The notes beneath the pieces are model-generated. The model ran no database searches. It was not told where the DNA came from and worked only from the letters and a program-made list of their open reading frames with translations. From Alicycliphilus denitrificans K601 (GTDB lineage: Bacteria > Pseudomonadota > Gammaproteobacteria > Burkholderiales > Burkholderiaceae_C): a stretch of DNA of 64,000 bases. Location of the stretch: positions 1,178,001 to 1,242,000 of the forward strand of contig NC_015422.1 in the NCBI RefSeq assembly GCF_000204645.1, in the 5' to 3' direction. Below, piece after piece: positions 33,254 through 43,312 of this stretch; within the stretch, counting starts at the first letter, position 1, and every line of letters starts with the position of its first letter. The position numbers and the translations under genes were made by a program.

Positions 33254-35403
33254 GGGGTCTGCTTCGCGATGAGGGCGTCGACGGCGATGATGCGCCCGCC
33301 GGCGCAGATGAGGGGGTTCACGTCCAGTTCGGCGATGCGATCGCGCTGGTCGGCTGCGAATTCGGAAATGCGGGCGATCACCTCGGCCAGGCGTTTTCGG
33401 TCCACCGGCTGCGCGCCGCGGAAACCATTGAGCGCGCCCTGGGCCTTGAGCTCCCCCAGCATCTTGAGGGCTTCTTGCCGGCCCACCGGCGCCGGGCGCA
33501 CCGCGGTGTCCTTGAGCAGCTCCACGAAGATGCCGCCCAGGCCTACCACTACCATGGGGCCGAACTGCGGGTCGATCCGCGCGCCCACCATGATCTCGGT
33601 GCCCTGGGGCACCATGGGCTGCACCAACACGCCGGCGATGCGGGCGGGTGGCATTACCGTCTGCGCGTTGCGCATCACCTGCGCGAAGGCCGCGCGCACC
33701 TCGTCCTCCGTCTTCAGCCCCAGGCGGATCACGCCGGCCTCGGTCTTGTGCGGGATGTCGGGCGACTCGACCTTCATCACCACCGGTAGGCCCACCTCAC
33801 GGGCCGCGGCAACGGCCTCCTCGGCCGAGTGCGTGAGTCGGTCGCGCACCACCGGTACGCCGTAGGCAGCCAGCGCCTCCTTGCCCTCGCGCTCGGTGAG
33901 GGTGGCGTTGGGCGAGGCGTCGATGAGGGCGGCGGCGCGCTCGTGCGCCTGGGCCGGCGACAGGCGCGCCGGGGCCGGACCCTGCGCGCGCAGCCAGTCG
34001 TCACGCTTGTGCCACGCGGCCAGGGCCGCCATGCAGTGGTTCATGGAGCGAAAGGTTGCCACGTGAGGGTTCTGCTCGCTCTCGATGGCGCCCGGGCCTT
34101 CCAGGTGTTGCGTCATCCACACGTTGCAGGCGATCTTGCCGTGTTCGGCCGCGGCCTTGCCCAGGGTCTCGATGCGGGCGGTGGCGGGCGCGTAGGCGAA
34201 GGTATGCGGCACCACCAGGGCGCCGTACTGCGGGTCGGCCATCAGCGCTTCGAAGCAGTCGTGCAGTTGTTGCGGCGCAGACAACACCTGGGCCGTCATG
34301 TCGCAGGGATTGCCGGGCGCGCCGTATTCGGGAATCAGATGCTCGAGTACCGCCATCGTGGCGGGGGCGGGGTGCGGAAGGTCCACGCCGTGCAGTTCGG
34401 CCTTGTCGGCCAGCAGGATGCAGGCACCGCCGGAGACTGCGGCCACGGCCACGCCGCGGGCCTGGGGTGCGGGCGCCTTGCCGAAGAAGGAGGTGGTGTC
34501 CAGCAGTGCCTCCAGTTCGTCGACCATGATCACGCCGGCCTGCTCGAACGCAGCCCGGTAGGCCGCCTGCGAGCCGGCCACCGAGCCGGTGTGCGACACC
34601 GCCGCCTGCGCGCCGCGCGCGCTGGTGCCCAGCTTGTGCACCACCAGGGGCTTGCCGGCCTCGCGGCACAGGGCCGCAGCGGCCAGGAAGCGCGATGGCT
34701 CGCTCATGCCTTCGAACACGCAAGCGATGGCTTGGCAGGCGGGGTCGTTGGCCAGGTAGGCCACCTGGTCGGCCACGTCGATGTCGCTGGCGTTGCCGCA
34801 GGTCAGCATGTGACTCAGCGCCAAGCCGTGCTCCTGGGCCTGGGCCAGGGCGGCGCCTACCGCGCCAGACTGGCTCACCAGGGCGGTGGCGCGCGGCCCC
34901 GGCGCGCCCTTGTACGACGCGGTGCCGAAGGTGCCCACCAGCCCCAGGCCGTAGTTCATGAAACCCACGCAATTGGGCCCCAGCAGGCGCATGTCGGCTG
35001 CGCGGGCGATCTCCAGCAGGCGCTGCTGTTGGGCGACGCGCTCGGGCAGTCCGGTCTCGGCGAAACCGGATGAAAACAGCACCACGCCGCCGACGCCACG
35101 TTGTGCGCACTCGGCCACCACCGCCTCCACGGCGTCGCGCGGCACGGCGATGAAGACGCAGTCCGGTGTCTCAGGCAAGGCAGCGATGGAGGGATAACAG
35201 GGCTGGTCGCCGATGTGTTTGTACTTGGCGTTGACCATGTACACCGGGCCGGTGAAACGGCCGGGGCCAGCGATGTTGGCGTAGGTGATGGAGCCGAAGG
35301 CTCCGGGGTTGGTGGAAACGCCGACCACGGCAATGCTGCGGGGCGCGAAGGTGCGGGCCAGCTGGTCGGGGCGGTACAGGGGACGGGATGCGGTGGCGGT
35401 CAT
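33250..35403 (-). CDS. Acetate-CoA ligase (ADP-forming)-type acyl-CoA synthetase
   Basis: A protein of about 717 residues combining both subunits of the NDP-forming acyl-CoA synthetase family. A CoA-binding Rossmann domain comes first (FAPRSIAVVGVSTNPGAFG, LGPNCVGFMNYG). A flavodoxin-like ligase region with SHTGSVAGSQAAY follows, and a C-terminal ATP-grasp domain contains VVMKVESPDIPHKTEAGVI, GTEIMVGARIDPQFGPM and ELDVNPLI. It would activate a carboxylic acid to its CoA ester. I choose ATG 35403; earlier in-frame starts (35466, 35493) add a non-conserved tail that would run through operator sites. None has a clear ribosome site. Confidence 0.88.
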   Translation of the reverse strand: MTATASRPLYRPDQLARTFAPRSIAVVGVSTNPGAFGSITYANIAGPGRFTGPVYMVNAKYKHIGDQPCYPSIAALPETPDCVFIAVPRDAVEAVVAECAQRGVGGVVLFSSGFAETGLPERVAQQQRLLEIARAADMRLLGPNCVGFMNYGLGLVGTFGTASYKGAPGPRATALVSQSGAVGAALAQAQEHGLALSHMLTCGNASDIDVADQVAYLANDPACQAIACVFEGMSEPSRFLAAAALCREAGKPLVVHKLGTSARGAQAAVSHTGSVAGSQAAYRAAFEQAGVIMVDELEALLDTTSFFGKAPAPQARGVAVAAVSGGACILLADKAELHGVDLPHPAPATMAVLEHLIPEYGAPGNPCDMTAQVLSAPQQLHDCFEALMADPQYGALVVPHTFAYAPATARIETLGKAAAEHGKIACNVWMTQHLEGPGAIESEQNPHVATFRSMNHCMAALAAWHKRDDWLRAQGPAPARLSPAQAHERAAALIDASPNATLTEREGKEALAAYGVPVVRDRLTHSAEEAVAAAREVGLPVVMKVESPDIPHKTEAGVIRLGLKTEDEVRAAFAQVMRNAQTVMPPARIAGVLVQPMVPQGTEIMVGARIDPQFGPMVVVGLGGIFVELLKDTAVRPAPVGRQEALKMLGELKAQGALNGFRGAQPVDRKRLAEVIARISEFAADQRDRIAELDVNPLICAGGRIIAVDALIAKQTP

Positions 35404-35432
35404 GCGCAGGAGTGGACGACGGGCAGAATTTC

Positions 35433-35465
35433 CGGATGAAATTCCGCAGTTCGGAAGTTGATCCA
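35433..35465. promoter_or_regulatory. Tandem operator-like palindromes, sites 5a and 5b
   Basis: CGGATGAAATTCCG (35433-35446) and CGGAAGTTGATCCA (35452-35465) each fit the NGGAANNNNTTCCN core with one mismatch. They stand between the divergent acyl-CoA synthetase unit and the eight-gene unit starting at 35574. A TTGACG at 35508 with AAGAAT 17 bases on is a possible promoter for the plus-strand unit. Confidence 0.5.
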
Positions 35466-35573
35466 TTATCTTGTTCGTCGTTGTGATCGTCAAGTGAAGT
35501 TCCGTTTGACGAACTAAGTTCCACGTGTAAGAATTAACTCCATTCTTTCAAGCCATCACTTCAAAGACACGCC

Positions 35574-36740
35574 ATGAGCAATGACAGTTGGGAGCTTTCA
35601 GAAGAGCTCCGTCAAATCCAGGACACCGTGAGCCGATTCATGGCTGCGGAGGTCAAGCCCGCCGAGGACAAGCTGCCGCACGACGCCTACGAGCTGCCGC
35701 CGGAGGTGCTGCTGCCCCTGCAGAAAAAGGCGCGTGACATCGGCCTCTGGTGCGTGCGCTCGCCCGAGGAATATGGCGGCGCCGGCCTGAGTCTGCTGGG
35801 CCAGGCGGTCGTGGCCGAGGAGGCTGCCAAGTGCCGCATGGGTGCCTACGTGCCGGCCTGCGGTGCCTTCGGCGCGGATCCGCCGAACGCCATCTGGCTC
35901 GGCACCCCGGACCAGATCCAGCGTTACGGCGTGCCCGGTATCGAGGGGGGCAAGAAGATCTACTTCGCCATCAGCGAGGCCTCCGGCGGCGCTGACCCGG
36001 CGCGCTCCATCCGCGCCCGCGCCGTGCGCAAGGGCGGCAAGTACATCCTCAATGGCAGCAAGATGTGGATCACTGGCGCCAAGGGCGCCGACTGGGGCAT
36101 CGTCTTCGCACGCACCGGCGAGCAGGGCGACCGCGGCGGCATCACCTCCTTCATCGTCAACGGCAACCCCGAAGGCATGAGCCTCAAACCCATTCCCGTG
36201 ATCCGCTCCTACTCGCCTTACGAGATCACGTTCAAGGACGTTGAGGTTCCGGTGGAAGACCGCCTGGGTGAGGAAGGCCAGGGTTTCGCGATTTGCGAGA
36301 AGTGGCTGATCGAGGGTCGCATTCCTTATGCCGCCGGCACCATCGGCGTGGCGCAGGCCGCTCTGCAGATCGCCATCGACTGGGCCAAGGAGCGCGAAAC
36401 CTTCCGCACCAAGCTGGCCGACAAGCAGGCCATCCAGTGGATGATCGCCGACAGCGAGATGGAGCTGCGCGCCGCCCGTTTGCTCACGTGGCAGGCCGCC
36501 TGGATCGCCGACCTGGGCCGTGGCGACCTGAAGGTGGCCTCGTCCATCGCCAAGGTCACCGCCACCGAGACGGCCAACCGCGTGGTGGATCGCGCCATCC
36601 AGATCCTGGGCGGCCTGGGCGTGTCGCAGGAGTTGCCGCTCGAGCGCTGGTTCCGCGAGATGCGCATCAAGCGCATCGGCGAGGGCCCCTCCGAAGTGCA
36701 TCGCATGGTGCTGGCCCGCCAGCTCCTGGGCACTCGCTGA
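35574..36740 (+). CDS. Acyl-CoA dehydrogenase (stand-alone)
   Basis: A 388-residue ACAD with the standard domains: RSPEEYGGAGLSLLG, ISEASGGADPARSIRARAV, NGSKMWITGAKGADW, and the C-terminal IQILGGLGVSQELPLERWFR followed by RIGEGPSEVHRMVLARQLL, which holds the catalytic Glu in the normal position. Unlike the two paired ACADs this one looks complete on its own, probably a homotetramer. It leads a run of eight same-strand genes (ACAD, ECH, thiolase-fold, DUF35, thiolase, Bug, etfB, etfA), so its electrons probably go to the EtfBA encoded downstream. Confidence 0.92.
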   Translation: MSNDSWELSEELRQIQDTVSRFMAAEVKPAEDKLPHDAYELPPEVLLPLQKKARDIGLWCVRSPEEYGGAGLSLLGQAVVAEEAAKCRMGAYVPACGAFGADPPNAIWLGTPDQIQRYGVPGIEGGKKIYFAISEASGGADPARSIRARAVRKGGKYILNGSKMWITGAKGADWGIVFARTGEQGDRGGITSFIVNGNPEGMSLKPIPVIRSYSPYEITFKDVEVPVEDRLGEEGQGFAICEKWLIEGRIPYAAGTIGVAQAALQIAIDWAKERETFRTKLADKQAIQWMIADSEMELRAARLLTWQAAWIADLGRGDLKVASSIAKVTATETANRVVDRAIQILGGLGVSQELPLERWFREMRIKRIGEGPSEVHRMVLARQLLGTR

Positions 36741-36756
36741 CCCCTGGGAGAGTTGC

Positions 36757-37533
36757 ATGTCCATCGACCTCGACCTGCTTGATGGCGGCATTGCCGTCAT
36801 TACCCTGAACCGTCCAGAGAAGCGCAATGCGCTGGACGCAGAGCATTACCAAGCGCTCTCGCAAGCCTGGATACGGGTGCGCGACGACGACGCAATCCGC
36901 GTGGCCATCGTCACCGGTGCGGGCGACAAGGTGTTCAGCGCGGGCGCGGACCTCAAATCGTGGATCGGCCGCAAGGTGCCCATGTCCGAGCTGTGGCAGA
37001 CGCAAAAGGGCATGCTGCTCAATCGTGGCCTGGAGGTGTTCAAGCCTGTCATCGCAGCTGTCAACGGCCACTGCCTGGCCGGCGGCATGACGCTGATGCT
37101 GGCCACCGACCTGCGGGTGACGGCCGACCACGCCACCTTCGCACTGAGCGAGGTCAAGCGCGGCATCATCCCCGCCAACGGCGGCACGCAGCGGCTGCCC
37201 GCGCAGCTGCCGCACGCCATTGCCATGGAGCTGCTGCTGATCGGCGACTCCATCGACGCGCAGACCGCGGCCCGCTGGGGGCTGGTGAACCGCGTGGTGC
37301 CGGCCGACCAGGTGATGGCCACCGCGATCGAACTGGCCCGCCGAGTAGCGGCCAATGCGCCGCTGGCGGTGCAGGCGATCAAGGAGCTGGCGCTGCGCGG
37401 GCAGCAGGCCGACCTGGCGGCCGGCCTGCGCTTCGAGCAGCTGGTGCAGAACACCCTTCAACGCACGGAAGACGCCGCCGAGGGCCGGCAGGCCTTCGCT
37501 GAGAAGCGTTCGCCGCGCTTCACTGGGAGTTGA
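36757..37533 (+). CDS. Enoyl-CoA hydratase (3 of 3)
   Basis: A 258-residue crotonase-fold protein with the most canonical motifs of the three copies: LNRPEKRNALD, TGAGDKVFSAGADLKSW, VNGHCLAGGMTLML, and FALSEVKRGIIPANGGTQRLP with a Glu at the first catalytic position. The second position is Asn-Gly instead of Glu-Gly-type, as in some carnitinyl-CoA-like members. It probably hydrates the enoyl-CoA made by the preceding ACAD. The next gene's ribosome site lies in its last codons. Confidence 0.9.
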   Translation: MSIDLDLLDGGIAVITLNRPEKRNALDAEHYQALSQAWIRVRDDDAIRVAIVTGAGDKVFSAGADLKSWIGRKVPMSELWQTQKGMLLNRGLEVFKPVIAAVNGHCLAGGMTLMLATDLRVTADHATFALSEVKRGIIPANGGTQRLPAQLPHAIAMELLLIGDSIDAQTAARWGLVNRVVPADQVMATAIELARRVAANAPLAVQAIKELALRGQQADLAAGLRFEQLVQNTLQRTEDAAEGRQAFAEKRSPRFTGS

Positions 37534-37535
37534 GC

Positions 37536-38666
37536 ATGAGCCTGAGCGGACGCTACGTCATCGCCGGCATCGGCCACACGGCCTTCGGCAAGCTGCCCGG
37601 ACAGGACACCGTGTCCATGAACGTGGAGGCCTGCCGCCACGCGCTGGCCGACGCGGGCGTGGAAAAGTCGGTGGTCGATGCCGTCTTCGTGAAGGTGCCG
37701 ACCTCGGCGCACCAATTCATGTACGGCCAGAAGGTGGCCGAGGCGCTGGGCATCACTCCGCGCATGGGCGGCTGCTGGGACCAGGGCGGCGCGGCCAATG
37801 TCACCCTGCTGTCCTTCGCCATCATGGCGATCGAGGCCGGGCAGTGCGACGTGGCCCTGGTGTGCTATGCGGACAATCCCCGCACCGGCAACCGGGCGGT
37901 GTACGGCCGCCCGCGCGGCGACGACGCGGCCTACGGCTGGTTCTCCACCGCTGCCGGCTACGGCATGATCCACCGCCGCCACATGGTCGAATACGGCACT
38001 CGGCCCGAGGATTTCGCCGCGGTGGCCATCGCCAGCCGCAAGCACGGTGCTGGCAACCCGAACGCGCAGCTGCGCAAGCCCCTGGACCTGGAGCAGTACA
38101 TGGCGTCGCCCTGGGTGGTGGACCCGCTGCGCAAGGATGACTGTGCGCTGGTCTCCGACGGCGGCGCGGCCCTGGTGGTCATGAGCGCCAAGCGCGCCAA
38201 GGAGCTGGGGGTGGCGCAGCCTGTGCCGGTGCTGGGCTTCGGCCACGGCCAGACCTCGTTCGAGCTGCCGCAGCGCGCCACGCTGACCTCCACCGAGGCG
38301 GCGCGCGCAGCGCACACCGCCTTCCAGATGGCGGGCGCCAAGCCGCAGGACGTGGACGTGGCGCAGTTATATGACTGCTTCACGGTGACGGTGCTGATGA
38401 CGCTGGAGGATTACGGCTTTTGCCGCAAGGGCGAGGTTGGCGCCTTCGTGCGTGACGGCGCCATCGAGCACGGCGGCCGGCTGCCGGTGAACACCAGCGG
38501 CGGCCTGCTGTCGGAAACCGGCATGCCCGGCCTGCAATTGATCATGGAAGGCGTGCGCCAGATGCGCGGCACGGCCCGCCTGCAGGTGCCGGGCGCGAAG
38601 CTGTGCGTGGTGAGCAACCAGGGCGGGACCATGCACACGCATGGCACGCTCCTGCTGGGGAATTGA
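37536..38666 (+). CDS. Thiolase-fold protein lacking the nucleophilic Cys, copy 2
   Basis: A 376-residue SCP2/lipid-transfer-type thiolase homologue; ATG 37536 has GGGAG six bases upstream (37525-37529). The nucleophile region reads CWDQGGAANVTLL, with no Cys at the thiolase position. The first aldolase-type Tyr context is kept (VAQLYDCFT), but the second reads GGLLSETGMPG, with Glu in place of Tyr, unlike copy 1. The ending SNQGGTMHTHGTLLL resembles the family. A DUF35 gene follows directly, so it is probably a lyase-type complex; the different second residue suggests another substrate or reaction. Confidence 0.83.
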   Translation: MSLSGRYVIAGIGHTAFGKLPGQDTVSMNVEACRHALADAGVEKSVVDAVFVKVPTSAHQFMYGQKVAEALGITPRMGGCWDQGGAANVTLLSFAIMAIEAGQCDVALVCYADNPRTGNRAVYGRPRGDDAAYGWFSTAAGYGMIHRRHMVEYGTRPEDFAAVAIASRKHGAGNPNAQLRKPLDLEQYMASPWVVDPLRKDDCALVSDGGAALVVMSAKRAKELGVAQPVPVLGFGHGQTSFELPQRATLTSTEAARAAHTAFQMAGAKPQDVDVAQLYDCFTVTVLMTLEDYGFCRKGEVGAFVRDGAIEHGGRLPVNTSGGLLSETGMPGLQLIMEGVRQMRGTARLQVPGAKLCVVSNQGGTMHTHGTLLLGN

Positions 38667-38667
38667 G

Positions 38668-39069
38668 ATGGAGATGCCCAAGCCCGAACCGACTGATCTG
38701 ACCCGTCCCTACTGGGACGCGCTGCACGAAGGCCACCTGGTGTTCCAGCGATGCAGCTGCGGCAATGCCTGGCTGCCCGCGCGCACCCACTGCCCCGACT
38801 GTCTCAAGCCCGAGCCGCGCTGGGAGCGCGCCAGCGGCAGGGGCCGGATCGTCAGCTGGGTCGTTTACCACACGGCCTACCACCCGGCCTTTGCGGACAA
38901 GCTGCCGTACAACGTCACCCTGGTGCAACTGGCCGAGGGGCCTCGGCTGCTGACGAACATCGTGGATCCGAACGAGGCGTTGGCCGCGGACGCGCCTGTC
39001 GTCCTGAAGATCGAGTGGGAGGGTGACACCGCGCTGGCGCGGTTCCGCCTGGACCACATCCCTGCCTGA
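38668..39069 (+). CDS. DUF35 zinc-ribbon OB-fold protein, partner of copy 2
   Basis: A 133-residue protein with the full DUF35 plan: an N-terminal helix ([20 protein letters not shown]), a rubredoxin-like zinc knuckle ([17 protein letters not shown], residues 29-45) and an OB fold ([38 protein letters not shown]). Such proteins bind the acyl-CoA and pair with a thiolase-fold subunit. It starts one base after the thiolase-fold stop; ATG 38674 is a less likely start. Unlike the first DUF35 copy it keeps all four cysteines. Confidence 0.88.
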   Translation: MEMPKPEPTDLTRPYWDALHEGHLVFQRCSCGNAWLPARTHCPDCLKPEPRWERASGRGRIVSWVVYHTAYHPAFADKLPYNVTLVQLAEGPRLLTNIVDPNEALAADAPVVLKIEWEGDTALARFRLDHIPA

Positions 39070-39083
39070 ACCTAGAGCACACC

Positions 39084-40268
39084 ATGCGCGAAGCCGTCTT
39101 CGTCTCCACCGCCCGCACGCCCTTGACCAAGGCGCACCGTGGCGAGTTCAATATCACCCCGGGCCCCACCCTGGCGGCGTTCGCGGTGCGCGCGGCGGTC
39201 GAGCGCGCCGGTATCGACCCGGGCCTGATCGAGGATGTGGTCATGGGCTGCGGTAACCCCGAGGGGCGCATGGCGCGCAACATCGGCCGCCAGGCGGCCA
39301 TCCGCGCGGGCCTGCCGTTGTCGGTGGCCGGCACTACGGTGAGCCGCTTCTGCGCCTCCGGCCTGCAGGCCATCTCCGAGGCGGCCGGCCGCATCGTGAT
39401 GGACGGCGAGGCCGCCCTGGCGGCTGGCGGCGTGGAGAGCATCTCCGGCCTCAAGCCGCCCGCACCCGGGGCAGAGGGCGGCTCTGACCCCTGGATCGTC
39501 GAGCACAAGCCCGACCTGTACATGGCCATGATCGACACCGCCGATGTGGTGGCGCAGCGCTATGGCATCAGCCGCGAGGCCCAGGACCGCTTCTCGCTCC
39601 AGAGCCAGTTGCGCACCGAGCAGGCGCAGGCGGCGGGCCGGTACCGTGACGAGATCATCCCAGTGACCACGCAGATGGCGGTGATCGACAAGGCCACTGG
39701 CGCGGTGAGCCAACGCGAGGTCACGGTCGACAGGGACACCTGCAACCGGGCTGGCACCACCTATGAGGCACTGGCCGCGCTGGAGCCGGTCAAGGGCCCG
39801 GGCAAGTTCATCACCGCCGGCAACGCCTCGCAGCTGTCTGATGGCGCCGCTGCCTGCGTGATGATGGAAGGCAAGGCGGCCGAACGCGCCAATCTTCAGC
39901 CCCTGGGTGCTTTCCGCGGCTTCACGGTGGCCGGCTGTGAGCCGGACGAGATGGGCATCGGCCCTGTGTTTGCCGTCCCCAAGCTGCTGGCGCGCCATGG
40001 CCTGAAAGTTGAGGACATCGGCCTGTGGGAGCTCAATGAGGCTTTCGCCTCGCAGGTGATCTACTGCCGGGACCGACTCGGCATCCCCGACGAGTTGCTC
40101 AATGTCAACGGCGGCTCCATCGCTATCGGCCATCCTTTCGGCATGACGGGCGCGCGCCTGGCCGGCCATGTACTGTTGGAAGGCCGCCGCCGCCGCACCA
40201 AGTATGCGGTTGTCACCATGTGCATTGCCGGCGGCATGGGGGCGGCCGGCCTGTTCGAGATTTTCTGA
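39084..40268 (+). CDS. Acetyl-CoA acyltransferase (true degradative thiolase)
   Basis: A 394-residue thiolase with all catalytic residues: nucleophile Cys in [11 protein letters not shown] (about residue 90), [17 protein letters not shown] (His), and [16 protein letters not shown] (second Cys). [11 protein letters not shown] is also present. It cleaves 3-ketoacyl-CoA with CoA, probably releasing acetyl-CoA or propionyl-CoA at the end of each cycle. Its presence next to the two nucleophile-free homologues indicates that thiolysis and retro-aldol cleavage serve different steps. Confidence 0.93.
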   Translation: MREAVFVSTARTPLTKAHRGEFNITPGPTLAAFAVRAAVERAGIDPGLIEDVVMGCGNPEGRMARNIGRQAAIRAGLPLSVAGTTVSRFCASGLQAISEAAGRIVMDGEAALAAGGVESISGLKPPAPGAEGGSDPWIVEHKPDLYMAMIDTADVVAQRYGISREAQDRFSLQSQLRTEQAQAAGRYRDEIIPVTTQMAVIDKATGAVSQREVTVDRDTCNRAGTTYEALAALEPVKGPGKFITAGNASQLSDGAAACVMMEGKAAERANLQPLGAFRGFTVAGCEPDEMGIGPVFAVPKLLARHGLKVEDIGLWELNEAFASQVIYCRDRLGIPDELLNVNGGSIAIGHPFGMTGARLAGHVLLEGRRRRTKYAVVTMCIAGGMGAAGLFEIF

Positions 40269-40284
40269 AGCGATGGAGTCCGGG

Positions 40285-41262
40285 ATGCGTCTGCTCAAGC
40301 GGCTGAAGTTTGCGTGGGGCCTGGCCTGCCTGGGGCTGGCCTGTGTGGCTCCCGGTGTGCAGGCACAGGATGCCTGGCCTACCAAGACCGTCCGCATCGT
40401 GGTGCCCTTCCCGGCGGGAGGAGCTTCCACCGACGGCATGGCGCGTGCGTTCGCGCAGGAACTGGCCAAGGAACTCAAGAACCCGGTGATCGTCGAGAAC
40501 CGTCCGGGCGGCGGAACGTCGGTGGCGACTCTGGCTGTCAAGGCACAGCCCGCGGACGGACACACGTTGCTGTTCCAGGCCGATGGCTTGTTCAACGCCA
40601 AGCTGGCCACGCCCGAGCTTGCCTATGAGGCGTCGGAGTTCGACATCATCTCGCCGCTGGCGCAGACGAACTATGCCCTCATCGTGCCGGCTAGCCGCGG
40701 CTGGAAACGGCTGGAGGACCTCCAGGGCCTGACGCGAGAACTGGACCTGGGCACGCTGGGCATCGGTGTGAGCTCCTATTCCATGCTGGCCGCCCGGATG
40801 GCGGCGCACCTTCGCATCAAGCACCGCATGGTGCCGTACAAGGGCGGTGTCGAGGGCGTGACGGCAGTCATCACCGGCGAGATCGACGGTTACTTCGCCA
40901 CCGTTGGCCTGACCCAGACGGTCAAGGACAACCCCAAGGTCAAGGTGCTGGCCTACACCGGTGCGCCCGGGCGCAACACCTTCATGCCCGGGGTGAAGAC
41001 CTTCCATGAGCTTGGCATGGCTGACATGGTGTTCAACAGCTACTACGGCTTGGCCGTGCGGGCGGACACGCCCGCGCGAATCAAAGGCTTGTTGTCGGCC
41101 ACGGCGCGCAAGGTCGTCGACTCCGAGGCCATGAAGGCGGCGCGCCAGCGCCTGCACCTGGAGGACTACGTGGGCAGCACCGAGGACTACCGGCGCGACG
41201 TGGCCCGCATGTTTAAGCAGTACGAGGCGGAGTTCGCCGAAGGCGCCAAGGCCGGCAAGTGA
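40285..41262 (+). CDS. Bug/TctC family periplasmic substrate-binding protein (3 of 4)
   Basis: A 325-residue protein with a basic start, a signal core ending at VQAQDAWP (about residue 22), then [34 protein letters not shown] and [11 protein letters not shown] 40285 has GGAG six bases upstream; ATG 40273 is an alternative. It sits inside the eight-gene catabolic operon between thiolase and etfB, directly tying a binding protein to this pathway. It is more diverged from copies 1 and 2 than they are from each other. Confidence 0.88.
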   Translation: MRLLKRLKFAWGLACLGLACVAPGVQAQDAWPTKTVRIVVPFPAGGASTDGMARAFAQELAKELKNPVIVENRPGGGTSVATLAVKAQPADGHTLLFQADGLFNAKLATPELAYEASEFDIISPLAQTNYALIVPASRGWKRLEDLQGLTRELDLGTLGIGVSSYSMLAARMAAHLRIKHRMVPYKGGVEGVTAVITGEIDGYFATVGLTQTVKDNPKVKVLAYTGAPGRNTFMPGVKTFHELGMADMVFNSYYGLAVRADTPARIKGLLSATARKVVDSEAMKAARQRLHLEDYVGSTEDYRRDVARMFKQYEAEFAEGAKAGK

Positions 41263-41308
41263 GGGCCGCCTGGCCCCTGCACCCTACTATTCTGATCGTG
41301 AGGAAGCA

Positions 41309-42058
41309 ATGAAAGCACTGGTCCCCGTGAAGCGGGTGGTGGACTACAACGTGAAGGTCCGTGTGAAGTCGGACAACACTGGCGTGGACATCGCCAACGT
41401 GAAGATGAGCATGAACCCGTTCGACGAGATCGCGGTCGAGGAAGCGGTTCGCCTGAAGGAAAAGGGTGCGGTCAGCGAGGTGATCGCAGTGTCGTGCGGC
41501 GTGGCTGCGTGCCAGGAGACGCTGCGCACGGCGATGGCCATTGGCGCGGATCGCGCCATCCTGGTCGAGACCGATGCCGAACTGCAGCCCCTGGCCGTGG
41601 CCAAGCTGCTCAAGGCGCTGGTGGACAAGGAGCAGCCGGGCCTGGTGATTCTGGGCAAGCAGGCGATCGACGACGACTGCAGCCAGACCGGCCAGATGCT
41701 CGCCGCGCTGGCGGACCTGCCGCAGGCCACGTTTGCCTCCAAGATGGAAGTGGCCGGTGACAAGGCCACGGTAACCCGCGAGGTCGACGGCGGCCTGGAA
41801 ACCCTTTCGCTGGGCCTGCCGGCGGTGGTGACGACGGACCTGCGGCTGAACGAGCCGCGCTACGTGACGTTGCCCAACATCATGAAGGCCAAGAAGAAGC
41901 CGCTGGAGACGCTCAAGCCCGAGGATCTGGGCGTGGATGCGGCCCCGCGGATCAAGACCCTGAAGGTCAGCGAGCCGTCCAAGCGCGGCGCGGGCATCAA
42001 GGTGCCGGACGTGGCCACGCTGGTGGACAAGCTGAAGAACGAAGCCAAGGTGATCTGA
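41309..42058 (+). CDS. etfB: Electron transfer flavoprotein subunit beta
   Basis: A 249-residue Etf[21 protein letters not shown] at the start, the [16 protein letters not shown] segment, [17 protein letters not shown] and the [18 protein letters not shown] recognition loop. With EtfA it accepts electrons from the island's acyl-CoA dehydrogenases. GAGGAAGC precedes the ATG. It is placed last-but-one in the long operon, so it looks like a pathway-dedicated ETF; no ETF-ubiquinone oxidoreductase gene is in the window. Confidence 0.95.
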   Translation: MKALVPVKRVVDYNVKVRVKSDNTGVDIANVKMSMNPFDEIAVEEAVRLKEKGAVSEVIAVSCGVAACQETLRTAMAIGADRAILVETDAELQPLAVAKLLKALVDKEQPGLVILGKQAIDDDCSQTGQMLAALADLPQATFASKMEVAGDKATVTREVDGGLETLSLGLPAVVTTDLRLNEPRYVTLPNIMKAKKKPLETLKPEDLGVDAAPRIKTLKVSEPSKRGAGIKVPDVATLVDKLKNEAKVI

Positions 42059-42072
42059 GGAGCCCGAACAAC

Positions 42073-43005
42073 ATGACTGCACTCGTCATCGCAGAACACG
42101 ACAACACCTCCATCAAGGGCGCGACCCTCAACGCCGTCACCGCTGCCGCTGCCTGCGGAGGGGACGTCCACATGCTGGTGGCCGGCCACAATGCCGGCGC
42201 CGCAGCCGCCGCTGCGGCCCAGATCGCAGGCGTGTCCAAGGTGATCCATGCCGACGGCGACAGCCAGGCACACGGCTTGGCGGAGAGCCTGGCGGCCCAG
42301 GTGCTGGCCATCGCTTCGGGCTACAGCCACATCCTGTTCCCGGCCACCGCCAGCGGCAAGAACGCCGCGCCGCGCGTGGCGGCCAAGCTGGACGTGGCGC
42401 AGTTCAGCGACATCACCAAGGTCGTCTCCGCGGACACCTTCGAGCGCCCGATCTACGCGGGCAACGTCATTGCCACGGTGCAAAGCGCCGATGCCACGAA
42501 GGTGATCACGGTGCGCACGACCGGCTTCGACGCTGCCGCGGCCACCGGTGGCTCGGCCGCCGTGGAGAACGTGGCTGCCGTGCCTGCCTCGTCCAGGAGC
42601 CAGTTCGTCGGCAGTGAGATCGCCAAGAGCGACCGGCCCGAGCTGACAGCCGCCAAGATCATCGTTTCGGGCGGGCGCGCGCTGGGCTCAGCGGAGAAGT
42701 TCAACGAGGTGATGAACCCGCTGGCCGACAAGCTGGGGGCGGCGATCGGCGCGAGCCGGGCGGCGGTGGACGCGGGCTACGCGCCCAACGACCTGCAGGT
42801 GGGGCAGACGGGCAAGATCGTGGCGCCGCAGCTATATGTTGCGGCGGGCATCTCCGGGGCGATCCAGCACCTGGCGGGCATGAAAGACTCCAAAGTGATC
42901 GTGGCGATCAACAAGGACTCCGAGGTGCCGATCTTCAGCGTGGCCGACTACGGCCTGGAGGCCGACCTGTTCACCGCCGTGCCGGAGTTGGTGCGGGCGC
43001 TCTGA
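42073..43005 (+). CDS. etfA: Electron transfer flavoprotein subunit alpha
   Basis: A 310-residue EtfA. The N-terminal domain ([20 protein letters not shown]) is followed by the C-terminal FAD-binding domain with [33 protein letters not shown] and [17 protein letters not shown]. It forms the FAD-carrying half of ETF. It begins 14 bases after etfB, with a GAGGAGCC ribosome site, and is followed by a stem-loop terminator. Confidence 0.95.
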   Translation: MTALVIAEHDNTSIKGATLNAVTAAAACGGDVHMLVAGHNAGAAAAAAAQIAGVSKVIHADGDSQAHGLAESLAAQVLAIASGYSHILFPATASGKNAAPRVAAKLDVAQFSDITKVVSADTFERPIYAGNVIATVQSADATKVITVRTTGFDAAAATGGSAAVENVAAVPASSRSQFVGSEIAKSDRPELTAAKIIVSGGRALGSAEKFNEVMNPLADKLGAAIGASRAAVDAGYAPNDLQVGQTGKIVAPQLYVAAGISGAIQHLAGMKDSKVIVAINKDSEVPIFSVADYGLEADLFTAVPELVRAL

Positions 43006-43030
43006 AGCGTTGCGTGGTTTCGATGAAAGG

Positions 43031-43053
43031 GGGGGCCGGCTGGCGCCCTTTTT
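43031..43053 (+). terminator. Rho-independent terminator after etfA
   Basis: GGGGGCC (43031-43037), loop GGCT and GGCGCCC (43042-43048) form a seven-base stem with one mismatch, followed by TTTTT. It closes the eight-gene operon. The remaining 250 bases to the next, convergent gene hold only GC-rich sequence with no gene that I can support. Confidence 0.65.
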
Positions 43054-43312
43054 CATTGAGGGCAAGTTCCGCAGGGGAGGGGCTGTGCGCCGCGTGGGCG
43101 CTGGGGAGGAGCCCCAGATGTGGCGTCGTTCGGGCGAGGCCAGTCCCGGATGCACGTTGCCCGAATGGGTCGAGCGCCAGATACCCGAGGGTGTAGGGGA
43201 CGTGGACGCCGGGCGATCGTCGCAGGCGTACGCCAGCCGCGGAATCCGCTGCGTCGCAGGTCGGCGTCAACTGCACCACGAGCGCAGCGAGCCGAATGTC
43301 AGCCCGCGGGTC

